From positions 1 through 21,924 of the forward strand of contig CAMBGW010000009.1 in NCBI GenBank assembly GCA_945866245.1: DNA of 21,924 bases, read 5' to 3'. Each line of letters begins with the position of its first letter. Position 1 is the first letter of the stretch. The stretch comes from Verrucomicrobia subdivision 6 bacterium. GTDB lineage: Bacteria; Verrucomicrobiota; Verrucomicrobiia; Methylacidiphilales; Verrucolacustridaceae. The notes beneath the pieces were generated by a model. It saw nothing but the letters and a program-made list of their open reading frames with translations. It had not been told where the DNA came from and made no database searches. A program made the position numbers and the translations under genes. This document shows positions 1 to 7,147 of the stretch, in pieces.

Positions 1-362
1 CCAAAGGCCATCATCTCCCTCTGCTTCACCTGACCCTCTTCCCCTTTCGATTTCAGCTGATTTTCCTTCTCCTTTTTCTTGGCGTCCGAGATTGCCGGAT
101 CCTGCATATCTTTTTGCAGGCTGTTGATCGATTCGACCAAAGTCTTTAGTCCAGCTTCCCTTTCATTCCGCTCCTTCTGATATCCCGCCGCCAAATCCTC
201 CATCTGCTTCTGTGAGTCTTTCGCTTTATAGTAATCCTTTAAGATCGTGTTGTAGTCCACCACAGCCATTTTTGAAAAGTCTTGGGCGTGACTTTTTGTT
301 CCGATGGAAAAAATCGCTAGGGCGATCGCCCCTTGCACCACTTTGGATAGGTTGAATTTCAT
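1..362 (-). CDS. ompH: OmpH/Skp-family periplasmic chaperone, 3' end cut by the window edge
   Basis: Reading the minus strand from the ATG at 360–362 gives 120 residues before the window ends. The N-terminus is a Sec signal peptide: MKFNLSK, a hydrophobic stretch, then a likely cleavage after SHA. The mature part begins QDFSKMAVVDYNTILKDYYK, the usual OmpH/Skp opening (a short beta strand followed by a helix). It then becomes a highly charged Lys/Glu/Gln-rich region with coiled-coil character, which in Skp forms the tentacle helices that hold unfolded outer-membrane proteins in the periplasm. It lies 15 bp downstream of bamA on the same strand, the common bamA–skp arrangement, so co-transcription is likely. 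No clear Shine-Dalgarno sequence precedes the ATG. The C-terminal part lies outside the window. Family assignment rests on signal peptide, composition and neighbour. Confidence 0.85.
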   Translation of the reverse strand, partial: MKFNLSKVVQGAIALAIFSIGTKSHAQDFSKMAVVDYNTILKDYYKAKDSQKQMEDLAAGYQKERNEREAGLKTLVESINSLQKDMQDPAISDAKKKEKENQLKSKGEEGQVKQREMMAF

Positions 363-377
363 AAGGGAAAAGGATAG

Positions 378-3191
378 TTAGAACTGGTACCCGCCGTCAA
401 AGTACATTTTGAATGCGCCCAAACCACCCCCGTTGTTTGGGTCCCCTGTCATCACCGGGATTCCGACGTCAAATTTCATTGGTCCGATACCAATATCCAT
501 GCGGATTCCCACGCCCGCTCCAATTTGAAAACCTCCGTTGATCGCATTGTATGGGGTGGACTTACCATTTACCATCATGCTCTGGGTATTGTTGTAGGTC
601 TTGGGCTGGAAATCAAAAATGTTCTCATTCACAAAACCACCGTCACAAAATACCGCCCACCGTACCCGGTTTTCTAAAATCGGGAATGGAGCGGTAATTT
701 CTGCCTGATACACCCCTTGGGTGCTGCCACCCACCGGTTGAGCGTTCTGTTTTGGACCGACCGATCCCCCGTTCACCGTACTGCCTAACGACGGATCGAA
801 CCCGCGGATCGAGCCTGAACCTCCCGCAAAAAGCTGATCCCATACAGGCACGAGCTGGGTCGTACTGTAGGCATCCACTAAACCCACCAGCACTCTCGCA
901 GAGAAAATAACATCCTTTTCCTTCCAAAGGGTATGATACGTCTTAAATTCCGCTTTAATTTTCCAGATATTTTCGCTGCCCAACAGCGGCCCCCCTGCCC
1001 CCTCAGCACCAAACTCAAAGTACTGCCCCGAATGCGCTAACATCATGCTGTCACGTCCATCATACGTCACAGAGCCCCGCAAGGATGACTTAAAGGTATC
1101 CCCTGTGGATGCCTGAAAGTAGGGCGGGGCGTTCGTTTGCACGTTCGTAATATCATAATATTCCGGGCGGTAAGTAATCCCAGTCGACCAACGATTCAGC
1201 GGATAATCGTCCCCTAATCTTCGGCTTAATCCTGTGAAGGCTCCGTAGTTCTTCTGGTTGTAAAACTCACTCAAGTAGGAAGCTCCATTATAGTACCCGC
1301 CCGCATCCAACCGGATCGGCTTGTCCAAGAACCACGGCTCGGTGAAAGATAGATTGATGTTTTGCGAACGGAATCCAATCGAAGCCTGGAACCGCACCTT
1401 TTGCCCCGCTCCTCGGGGAGGAAAACTCTGAAAGATTCTTTGTAGATCAAAATTCTTTTCTCCCACCGTAATATTTCCCGTAAGCAACTCCACCGAGCTA
1501 AATCCGGCTCCAAAACTCACCTCTCCCGTTCCCTTTTCCTCAACCTTCACGATCAGTTTTTGCCGATTCGGCACGTCCGTCTCCTCCGCATACGTCTCCA
1601 CTTTCGAGAAGTAATTCAATCCTTCCAAACGCCTCTTGCTCGCCTTTTCTCGGACCGTGTCAAAAACTTCGCCTGGAGCTAAATCGATTTCGCGCCGAAT
1701 CACCTTATCCCGTGTCGTGGTGTTGCCCTGAATCTCAATCTTATCGACGTAGAATTTTTCTCCCTCTTTGATGTTAAAGCTAACATCGATGCTTCCGTTT
1801 TCTACATTGGGAGTCATACGGTACTCCACTCGGGCTTCCCGAAAGCCTCGCCGCCCATACTTATCCTGCAAGGTTTCGATGGAGGCCTGGAGAGAGTTGA
1901 TCGCGTAGATCTGCCCCTCCTGCAAGCCGTCCGCCTTAATCATTTTCAGCTCCACCTGATCAAAAATTTCCATCTGCTTCGATTTCGTCATCAGCTCGTT
2001 CATTAAATCGTCGGCCGAGAAAAATGCGTTTCCGTCCACCGACAATACCCCTACCCGGTACTGCCGCCCCTCCTCAATCCGATAGGTTAAGATCAGATCC
2101 TCCGCCGGAATTTCATCAGGATCAAAGTCCTCTCCTCGCGGCGCCTGAGTTTTTTCGATCACCTCCTCGTTCTTCACCGTCCGAGGCAGATCTACCGAAG
2201 CCGCCACGCTGATATCGATATACCCTTGATTTAAGTAGTAGTTCTTAATCCGCGATACGTCATCTTTTAACGCCAACTCCTCGAACCGGTCCGATTTGCT
2301 GAAAATCTGCCACCACTCCTTCGGTTTTAGCTTCACCACTTTTTCCAACTCCTTGGCCGTAGCCGCCTGATTTCCGATAAAACGAATCTTGCTGATAAAA
2401 CCCCGAATCCCTTCATCGATCTCGAAAATGACTTTCGCCTCTCCCCCCTTGACCGCTTCCTGTTTTGCGACAATTTTCACGTCCTTGTACCCTTTATCCC
2501 GGTAAAAATCCTCCATCGCAAAAGCATCTCGCTGAAGCCGCTCGTCGCTTAGGGTATCCCCCACTTTGGTCACCGTTTCCTTGGGGGTAAATGCACCCGC
2601 CAAGGCCGCTGCTCCCTTGGCATCACTCGCAGTCAACGCTTTTAGCTTCAGATCGAGCAGATCTTCCTTATCCACCGACAACTCATCGTCTAATCCCCCA
2701 TCCGCCCGCTTTCGCTTCACCTCAACATCGGCTACTCGCACTTTTGGGTCCACCAAAACGGTCAAACGCACGCCACGTTCCCCATCATCCGAGCGCATTT
2801 CCGAAGTGACGATCTGCACGTTTTCGTAATCCCCCGTCTGATAAAGACTTTCGATATCCCCGTCCACCACCTGCTGGGAATACACTCCACCCTTGTTGCT
2901 CCGCATGTTCTGGCGGATCTTATCATCATTAATCGTTACATCCGGCCGCTTCGAGGAGTACTCCACCTCCAAAATCTTAATCTGCCCACCTGCTACTTTT
3001 TCCGACGATGAAGGAGACGGCACATACGTTTTGGCCCTTGTTTGAGCAGGCTGTCCCGCCGCCTGATCCCCGCCCTCCTGCGCCCACAACCCATTCAACC
3101 CTAAAAATAGAACCAGCCAGGGCATAACCCTCCCTTGAACCCTAAAAAGGGACCATTTTGACACACCCGTTGCTCCACCCGATTTTTTCAC
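378..3191 (-). CDS. bamA: Outer-membrane protein assembly factor BamA (Omp85)
   Basis: This 937-residue protein has an N-terminal export signal, a long periplasmic part of POTRA-type repeats (about residues 70–560) and a C-terminal beta barrel. POTRA-like openings are seen as 'ISKIRFIGN', 'YRVGVLSVDGN' and 'FYVDKIEIQGN'. The barrel carries the conserved loop-6 motif IRGF (near residue 795, in GSGSIRGFDPS) and ends in Phe (GGYQF), as expected of an Omp85 protein. BamA folds and inserts beta-barrel proteins into the outer membrane. At 937 residues it is longer than the roughly 800 of proteobacterial BamA; a low-complexity insert at about residues 165–210 explains part of this. The start is uncertain. 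The GTG at 3191 gives a signal peptide with a long basic N-region but has no Shine-Dalgarno site. The ATG at 3125 follows GGGAGGG and would start directly at the hydrophobic core MPWLVLFLGLNG. Confidence 0.96.
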   Translation of the reverse strand: MKKSGGATGVSKWSLFRVQGRVMPWLVLFLGLNGLWAQEGGDQAAGQPAQTRAKTYVPSPSSSEKVAGGQIKILEVEYSSKRPDVTINDDKIRQNMRSNKGGVYSQQVVDGDIESLYQTGDYENVQIVTSEMRSDDGERGVRLTVLVDPKVRVADVEVKRKRADGGLDDELSVDKEDLLDLKLKALTASDAKGAAALAGAFTPKETVTKVGDTLSDERLQRDAFAMEDFYRDKGYKDVKIVAKQEAVKGGEAKVIFEIDEGIRGFISKIRFIGNQAATAKELEKVVKLKPKEWWQIFSKSDRFEELALKDDVSRIKNYYLNQGYIDISVAASVDLPRTVKNEEVIEKTQAPRGEDFDPDEIPAEDLILTYRIEEGRQYRVGVLSVDGNAFFSADDLMNELMTKSKQMEIFDQVELKMIKADGLQEGQIYAINSLQASIETLQDKYGRRGFREARVEYRMTPNVENGSIDVSFNIKEGEKFYVDKIEIQGNTTTRDKVIRREIDLAPGEVFDTVREKASKRRLEGLNYFSKVETYAEETDVPNRQKLIVKVEEKGTGEVSFGAGFSSVELLTGNITVGEKNFDLQRIFQSFPPRGAGQKVRFQASIGFRSQNINLSFTEPWFLDKPIRLDAGGYYNGASYLSEFYNQKNYGAFTGLSRRLGDDYPLNRWSTGITYRPEYYDITNVQTNAPPYFQASTGDTFKSSLRGSVTYDGRDSMMLAHSGQYFEFGAEGAGGPLLGSENIWKIKAEFKTYHTLWKEKDVIFSARVLVGLVDAYSTTQLVPVWDQLFAGGSGSIRGFDPSLGSTVNGGSVGPKQNAQPVGGSTQGVYQAEITAPFPILENRVRWAVFCDGGFVNENIFDFQPKTYNNTQSMMVNGKSTPYNAINGGFQIGAGVGIRMDIGIGPMKFDVGIPVMTGDPNNGGGLGAFKMYFDGGYQF

Positions 3192-3239
3192 GGTAAACTA
3201 CGTAAATAGCTATCAATAAGCTCTTGTCGATACCCAGTT

Positions 3240-3267
3240 ATGATACTTATTAACTATTGATGGTTAA
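3240..3267 (-). promoter_or_regulatory. Predicted sigma70-type promoter of bamA
   Basis: On the minus strand there is a -35 TTAACC (3267–3262), a 16-bp spacer and a -10 TATCAT (3245–3240), about 50 bp upstream of the bamA GTG. It sits just after the rplI terminator, so bamA–ompH probably forms its own transcription unit. The -35 and spacer lie inside a 28-bp palindrome. Matches to consensus are 4/6 and 5/6; prediction only. Confidence 0.45.
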
Positions 3268-3272
3268 TAAGT
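3245..3272. repeat. Perfect 10-bp inverted repeat over the bamA promoter, possible operator
   Basis: The arms ACTTATTAAC (3245–3254) and GTTAATAAGT (3263–3272) are exact reverse complements separated by 8 bp. The element covers the predicted -35 box and spacer of bamA and is far more AT-rich than the surroundings. No T-run follows on either strand at the right distance, so it does not look like a terminator. A dimeric repressor or activator site is the simplest reading, but no regulator is identified. Confidence 0.6.
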
Positions 3273-3273
3273 T

Positions 3274-3297
3274 AAAAAAGCCCGACCACTCTGGCTT
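3274..3297 (-). terminator. Intrinsic terminator after rplI
   Basis: On the minus strand AAGCC (3297–3293) and GGCTT (3282–3278) form a short stem followed by a run of six T (3279–3274, partly shared with the stem). It overlaps the rplI stop codon (3298–3296) and would end the rpsF–ssb–rplI transcript. The stem is short with a 10-nt loop, so efficiency may be modest. Confidence 0.6.
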
Positions 3298-3832
3298 AAG
3301 CTTTTTCTTCGGATCCTTCGGTCGCCGCTGCTTTTCGAGGGCGCCGAACCTTGGCAGACTTCTCGAAATTTTCATCCGTGTTCCCCGTCACCTTCACCTT
3401 AATTTGCACCTTCACCGAGTAACCTAAATCAACCGTCACATCATGTTCTCCTACATGATTGATCGCTTTGGCCACAATCACGTCCCGACGCTCCACTTCG
3501 AACCCCTTTTCGTTCAAAGCTGCCGCGATCTCGGTTGCTGTAATCGCACCAAACAACTTCTCCGCACCCTCTTGCGCCTGCTTCAACTCAAAGGCTAGGG
3601 CTAACTTCACCAACTTGGCCGCCTTCTCTTGCGTCGCTGCTGCTTCCGCAACTTCCCGCTCCTCACGCCGCTTCTTCAGCGACTCGATCTGACGCTTACT
3701 AGCCGCATTCACAGGGGTGGCCAATCCACGCGGGAATAAATAGTTTCTCGCATACCCAGGTTTCACTCGGACCATATCCGCCTCTGCACCTAGCCCCTTG
3801 ACCGGACCTTTTAAAATAACTTCTTGGTTCAT
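3296..3832 (-). CDS. rplI: 50S ribosomal protein L9 (bL9)
   Basis: The 178-residue product opens with a typical bL9 N-domain: 'VILKGPVKGLGAEADMVRVKPGYARNYLFPRGLA' in pieces matches the family pattern of a short beta sheet followed by the GYARN(Y/F)L(I/F)P(K/R)GLA signature. A charged connecting helix follows (about residues 45–80), then the second RNA-binding domain. bL9 sits on the large subunit near the L1 stalk and helps maintain reading frame. It is about 30 residues longer than the usual 148–150, because of a basic then acidic C-terminal tail (KVRRPRKAA...EEKA). The ATG follows AGAGGA with a 10-nt A-rich spacer. It lies 30 bp downstream of ssb, in the same operon, and its stop codon is embedded in the operon terminator. 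Confidence 0.97.
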   Translation of the reverse strand: MNQEVILKGPVKGLGAEADMVRVKPGYARNYLFPRGLATPVNAASKRQIESLKKRREEREVAEAAATQEKAAKLVKLALAFELKQAQEGAEKLFGAITATEIAAALNEKGFEVERRDVIVAKAINHVGEHDVTVDLGYSVKVQIKVKVTGNTDENFEKSAKVRRPRKAAATEGSEEKA

Positions 3833-3862
3833 TGTTTGTTTTTCCTCTTTTTTTTGGGTTTC

Positions 3863-4321
3863 TTAGAAAGGCACATCGTCTTCAGGAATTTCTCGCGCCG
3901 GCGCGGCTCCCTTCCCACCACCCTCACCCTCCCCAGCCGCACTACCCTTAGCAGATCGTCCTCCCCCTGCCCCTGCTCCTGCTCCCCCACCACCCCGCGA
4001 TAAAAATTGCACTCGATCCGCCCGCACTCGCATCCGGCTCTTCTTTTCTCCCTCCGGCCCCTCCCACTGATCCAACTGCAACCGACCTTCCACAAAAACA
4101 GGAGCCCCCTTACTCAAATAATCTCGGCAAGTCTCTGCCTGCCTCCCCCACACCACCACATCCACATAGCAAACCTCCTCTTTTTCCGTTCCATCCTGCG
4201 CCTTGTACGTCATGTTGATCGCCATTGCCAAATCCCCTACGGCCGTTCCCTTCGGGGTATGACGCACCTCTGGGTCCCGAGTCAGGTTCCCCATGAGAAA
4301 AACTTTGTTCAAACTTGCCAT
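3863..4321 (-). CDS. ssb: Single-stranded DNA-binding protein SSB
   Basis: The 152-residue protein has the bacterial SSB layout. An N-terminal OB fold (about residues 1–108) starts MASLNKVFLMGNLTRDPEVR and contains the conserved 'VDVVVWGRQAETCRDYLSKG' and 'VEGRLQLDQWE' segments. A Gly/Ala/Arg-rich flexible linker follows, then the acidic tip EIPEDDVPF, which docks partner proteins of replication and repair. SSB coats single-stranded DNA as a tetramer. AAGGA precedes the ATG by 7 nt. It lies 9 bp downstream of rpsF and 30 bp upstream of rplI, so S6, SSB and L9 are probably made from one mRNA. An 8-A run follows the stop codon and supplies the A-rich leader of rplI. Confidence 0.97.
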   Translation of the reverse strand: MASLNKVFLMGNLTRDPEVRHTPKGTAVGDLAMAINMTYKAQDGTEKEEVCYVDVVVWGRQAETCRDYLSKGAPVFVEGRLQLDQWEGPEGEKKSRMRVRADRVQFLSRGGGGAGAGAGGGRSAKGSAAGEGEGGGKGAAPAREIPEDDVPF

Positions 4322-4330
4322 ACCAATTCC

Positions 4331-4666
4331 TTACGCCGTCGCCTCCGCTGCCGCCCGCTCACTCTTTTTTCGCAACTCCTCCTCCGAAACACTCACCAAA
4401 ACATAACGGTAGACCGGCGCCGACAAGGCCAATTTTCCGCGGAGCTTGACGATCGATTCCGGTGGCAACTCGCAAGTCAGATTTGCATAAAATCCTGACT
4501 CCAAGGCCCCCGCCACATACTCAAACTTCCGGCGCTCCATTTTTTGGGTGCGCGTTACCTTGCCCCCAACCGCCTTTACCTCTCCCTCCACTTGCGCCAA
4601 TACCTCAGGCAAAGATTCCTCTTTGCCCGCTAAATCCAAAACCACCAATAGGTCGTATGTCTTCAT
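4331..4666 (-). CDS. rpsF: 30S ribosomal protein S6 (bS6)
   Basis: The 111-residue product matches bS6: it starts MKTYDLLVVLDL, has the 'GGKVTRTQKMERRKFEYVA' strand-turn segment (family: GG.i...e.wG.r.LAY) and ends in an Ala/Glu-rich tail. The fold is a ferredoxin-like alpha/beta sandwich that binds the 30S platform, normally next to S18. Its ATG overlaps the pth stop in an ATGA junction (4663–4666), so translation of the two is probably coupled. GGAGG lies just one base upstream of the ATG, unusually close. rpsR, normally in this operon, is absent between 3296 and 4666. Confidence 0.96.
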   Translation of the reverse strand: MKTYDLLVVLDLAGKEESLPEVLAQVEGEVKAVGGKVTRTQKMERRKFEYVAGALESGFYANLTCELPPESIVKLRGKLALSAPVYRYVLVSVSEEELRKKSERAAAEATA

Positions 4667-5235
4667 GCCTCCACTTTCCGGTTTCCCAAAGGAAGAGCCG
4701 CTTTCCAGCCACTCTGCCTCCAGATCTCCACAGCCTCCACGGCCGCCTCCACCATCCGATCGACCACGGGCCGCTCTTCCGGTGTAAATTTTTCCAAAAC
4801 ATGATCCGCCGTCCCTTGCGATCCCACCGGCCGACCCACCCCACCCCGCAACCGAGGATACGATTTCGTTCCCAACAAGGTTTCGATCGAATCTAAACCC
4901 CGATGCCCCCCACTTGAACCCTCCGCCCGTAAACGGAGTTTTCCAAGAGGCAGATCCACATCATCCATAATCACCATAAAATTTTCTTGGGACACTTTCC
5001 ACCATGCGAGAGCCGCCCGAATTGCCTCCCCCGAAGCATTCATCATCGTGGAGGGCTTCAGCAGGATCAGATTTTCCGGGGTTCGAGCCGCCCACCCCTC
5101 GGCGTAACGGCACTTTTCCCAACGAAGCTTCTGGTTGGCTGCGATCCGATCCACCACCTCGAAACCGAAATTGTGGCGAGTCCCCTCGTAAGGTTGACCC
5201 TCATTCCCCAACCCGGCGACCAAGCCGATCTCCAT
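4663..5235 (-). CDS. pth: Peptidyl-tRNA hydrolase
   Basis: The 190-residue protein is a full-length bacterial Pth. It hydrolyses the ester bond of peptidyl-tRNA released prematurely from ribosomes, recycling tRNA. Visible signature elements are GLGNEG near the N-terminus with Asn11, TRHNFGF with the catalytic His21, 'KPSTMMNASGEA' around residue 60–72 (family: KP.T.MN.SG.av), and 'DDVDLPLGKLRLR' with catalytic Asp94 followed by GSSGGHRGL. The ATG is preceded by AGGAGG at 4-nt spacing. It sits 18 bp after rplY and overlaps rpsF by 4 bp. rplY–pth is a common pairing in bacteria, here joined to the S6–SSB–L9 genes. Confidence 0.97.
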   Translation of the reverse strand: MEIGLVAGLGNEGQPYEGTRHNFGFEVVDRIAANQKLRWEKCRYAEGWAARTPENLILLKPSTMMNASGEAIRAALAWWKVSQENFMVIMDDVDLPLGKLRLRAEGSSGGHRGLDSIETLLGTKSYPRLRGGVGRPVGSQGTADHVLEKFTPEERPVVDRMVEAAVEAVEIWRQSGWKAALPLGNRKVEA

Positions 5236-5253
5236 CGTGCCTCCTGCCCGCGG

Positions 5254-6006
5254 TTACTTCTTCGCCGGTTCTTTCTTGGCCCCCTCCTTCGCTTCCGCCT
5301 TCGCCGGTTCCTTCTTGTCCCCCTTGTCTCCCTTCTCCGCCGTCGCCCCGGCCTCCTCGCCCTCCTTCTTCTGACGGATCACCTCAGGCTCAGCCGCAGC
5401 CGCCGCAGCCCCTTCCGGTGTCGGAGCCTCCTCCACCTTCGGCAACAGAACCATAAAGACAGGCAACTCTTTCGTATTTAAAACGGTCACTCCCGCCGGG
5501 AGTTTCACCTCACCCACATGAATCGCTTGCCCCACTTCGAGGGCTGAAACATCCACATCGATCCGCTCCGGCAGATCCTTGGGCAAACACTCCACCCTCA
5601 AAGTCCGCAAATTATGATCCAAAATTCCGCCCCCCGTTCGTACTCCTACCGCCTCCCCCAACTCATGCACAGGAACCTCAACTCGCAATTTTTTATTCTC
5701 CTCGATCGCATGAAAATCCACATGTTCAATCGTATCTCGCAAGGGGTCGTGCTGAACCTCACGAATCAAAGCCATCTTTTTCGTGGTTACACCACCCTCA
5801 CCCTCAAGAGTCAGATCAATCAACACGCTTTCAGAACTCGCCCCGTGCAAAGCCTCCGCAATTTCACGCCCATTTAACTCCAAAGCTTGTGAACTCCCCG
5901 CACCATACAAGACCGCCGGGACACGACCGCTCGCCCGGATCCGATGGGGACGACGCCCACCGATCTCAGCTCTAACTTTTGCTTTGATTCCTAACCTCTT
6001 AGCCAC
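5254..6006 (-). CDS. rplY: 50S ribosomal protein L25, general stress (CTC/TL5) type
   Basis: The 250-residue product has an N-terminal L25 5S-rRNA-binding domain (about 1–95; 'GRVPAVLYGAG', 'ALIREVQHDPLRDTIEHVDFHAI') and a C-terminal TL5/CTC beta domain (about 96–190; 'VEVPVHELGEAVGV', 'LNTKELPVFMVLLP'). A charged Lys/Ala/Glu-rich tail of about 50 residues follows, probably disordered. L25 binds 5S rRNA in the large subunit. The start codon is GTG at 6006–6004, preceded by a strong GGAGGT at 6-nt spacing. A good promoter lies at 6034–6062, so this gene heads the rplY–pth–rpsF–ssb–rplI transcript. Immediately upstream is the terminator of the structured RNA. Confidence 0.95.
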   Translation of the reverse strand: MAKRLGIKAKVRAEIGGRRPHRIRASGRVPAVLYGAGSSQALELNGREIAEALHGASSESVLIDLTLEGEGGVTTKKMALIREVQHDPLRDTIEHVDFHAIEENKKLRVEVPVHELGEAVGVRTGGGILDHNLRTLRVECLPKDLPERIDVDVSALEVGQAIHVGEVKLPAGVTVLNTKELPVFMVLLPKVEEAPTPEGAAAAAAEPEVIRQKKEGEEAGATAEKGDKGDKKEPAKAEAKEGAKKEPAKK

Positions 6007-6033
6007 GTTTTACCTCCGTAAGATTGAACGGAA

Positions 6034-6062
6034 AGTAAACCAACTTTTCCCCCTTGGGTCAA
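6034..6062 (-). promoter_or_regulatory. Predicted promoter of the rplY–pth–rpsF–ssb–rplI operon
   Basis: On the minus strand there is TTGACC (6062–6057) as -35, a 17-bp spacer and TTTACT (6039–6034) as -10, with transcription expected to begin near 6027, about 20 nt before the GTG of rplY. It lies between the upstream RNA's terminator and the gene, so the operon is independent of the structured RNA. Confidence 0.6.
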
Positions 6063-6106
6063 CGCCTATTCCCAACTATTTCCAATAATTTCCCCGCTTT
6101 CCGCCT

Positions 6107-6146
6107 AAAAAAAAAGAACCCTTGGAGGTTTTGCCTCCAAGGGTTC
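6107..6146 (-). terminator. Strong intrinsic terminator of the structured RNA
   Basis: On the minus strand a perfect 13-bp stem (6146–6134 with 6128–6116; arms GAACCCTTGGAGG and CCTCCAAGGGTTC) closes a 5-nt loop and is followed by nine T (6115–6107). This is the strongest terminator in the window. No protein-coding gene ends just upstream of it, which argues that the preceding 1 kb is itself the transcribed product. The first bases of the stem also belong to a segment complementary to the predicted RNA 5' end. Confidence 0.92.
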
Positions 6147-7113
6147 ATACGGGTGTGGGAGTTCGCCACTCTCTCTTTCCCAGTGACTGGCTATTTGGCG
6201 CCTGGACTAATCTCTCGATTCATCCTGCTTTTTCCTTCGGCTGCCAGTTCCCCGACGCTATTCACCGCCCACGCTTCACGGCGCGGGCGAAGTTTCGGCC
6301 TCATAGCAGGGCCGCCACGACCATCCCTGATCGTGATCTATTGAGTGAAGCCTCTTTGCCTGGTTCGGTCCGTACCTGCCGGTACGGGCGCGCCACACAC
6401 GGTGTTGACCCACCCACGAGAATTACCCAGTGACGGGTTGTTTTGCGGGTCACCACCTCGAGTCAGGAGGACGGCCAGCACTTTTGGCGCTGCGTTGGCC
6501 CCCTGCCACGGGTCTAGCTTCTTACCTCTCAGGTTGCTTTTTCCTCGTAGCCGGGTGACGTCCCTCTCGGGTCCGCCCCCCGAACTCGGAGCTGGGCCGT
6601 TGACCAAGCCTGCCGGCCTAATCTCCCATCTCCGTTTATCCGTCGTCCGCCCCTTTCGCACTCCCTCTGCATCAGAGGGAGCCTTGGGATCAAGAATCTT
6701 ACGACCCCTAATCCAGACGTACCACGAACACCTGATCTTCTCACAGTAGCAACCATCGCCCTTTTCTTGGAGCGACTGTGTCCGCCAAGGGAACCGAAAC
6801 CGTCCCCCTAACGTGACTTGGTTAGCATGCGGCTTCTTTAGTTATCGCTGCCAACCTCTCAAACCCCTAATTCGCATTCTACGGACACCGTCATCGCCTT
6901 CGCTTTCACTCCAACTCTGCCGATGTTTTTCTGGGTGCGACCCCAGCCGCGGGATTTGGTGAGACATGCCCCTGCTGGACTTGTGATCCAACCTGGGGGC
7001 CGAGGCAATCAAGCCTCCTCGACCATTCTCCAGTTACCTGGAGCTATCCTGAGAGCCTTCAAATGGGAGTAAACTTTCGCCTCCCCCATCAGACTCTGTT
7101 CTTTCAATGAACT
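6107..7113 (-). ncRNA. Large structured non-coding RNA of about 1 kb, class unknown
   Basis: This stretch has no credible gene: its open frames are short and lack family character. The minus strand has a promoter (-10 at 7125–7120) and a 13-bp terminator. The predicted 5' end GTTCAT (7112–7107) is exactly complementary to ATGAAC at the 3' end (6148–6143). In between are many local helices: 7028–7043 (6 bp, GTAA loop), 7002–7017, 6968–7000, 6931–6946, 6742–6780 (CACAGT/ACTGTG), 6661–6681 (9 bp, 3-nt loop), 6476–6492, 6429–6454, 6370–6387 (7 bp, GGCA loop), 6316–6335 (7 bp with one G-U), 6266–6289 (9 bp with one G-U) and 6209–6220 (GAGA loop). GNRA loops, A-rich joints and G-U pairs that work only in minus-strand RNA point to a folded RNA. 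By eye I find no RNase P, tmRNA, SRP, 6S, rRNA or group II domain V signature. Function unknown. Confidence 0.72.
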
Positions 7114-7119
7114 AATTTC

Positions 7120-7147
7120 GTTATATTCGACTCAGAAAAACACACAA
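7120..7147 (-). promoter_or_regulatory. Predicted promoter of the structured RNA
   Basis: On the minus strand there is TTGTGT (7147–7142), a 16-bp spacer and TATAAC (7125–7120, 5/6 to consensus). Transcription would start near 7113, exactly at the GTTCAT that can pair with the RNA's 3' end. The -35 box is weak (3/6). The AT-rich stretch 7131–7260 holds nothing else I can support. Confidence 0.55.

Noticed and set aside
3829..4095. 88-residue minus-strand frame overlapping ssb
   Set aside because: It is an alternative frame within the Gly-rich SSB linker with no independent ribosome site or family resemblance.
4007..5481. Several long plus-strand open frames over the ribosomal-protein operon
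   Set aside because: They are rich in Pro/Arg/Ser/Leu, match no family and lie antisense to certain genes; they are shadows produced by the C-rich strand.
6338..6661. 107-residue minus-strand open frame inside the structured region
   Set aside because: It is Arg/Gly/Pro-rich without domain character, has no ribosome site, and lies over several RNA helices. Open frames of similar length occur in other frames of the same stretch, so it is most likely a by-product of the RNA's base composition.
6107..7113. Assignment of the region to RNase P RNA, tmRNA, SRP RNA, 6S RNA, cobalamin riboswitch or rRNA
   Set aside because: Short resemblances exist (GAGGAAA near 6543; GGTTGGATCAC near 6990 resembling a 16S 3' end), but the conserved cores (RNase P GAGGAAAGTCC and ACAGAA partners, tmRNA ends, SRP GGAAG loop, B12 box) are not found in the right order.
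6107..7113. ORF-less group II or group I intron
   Set aside because: GTGYG-like starts occur, but no domain V hairpin (GAGC...GTTC with AAA bulge) or group I P7/S pair is visible, and an own promoter, matched ends and terminator fit a stand-alone RNA better.
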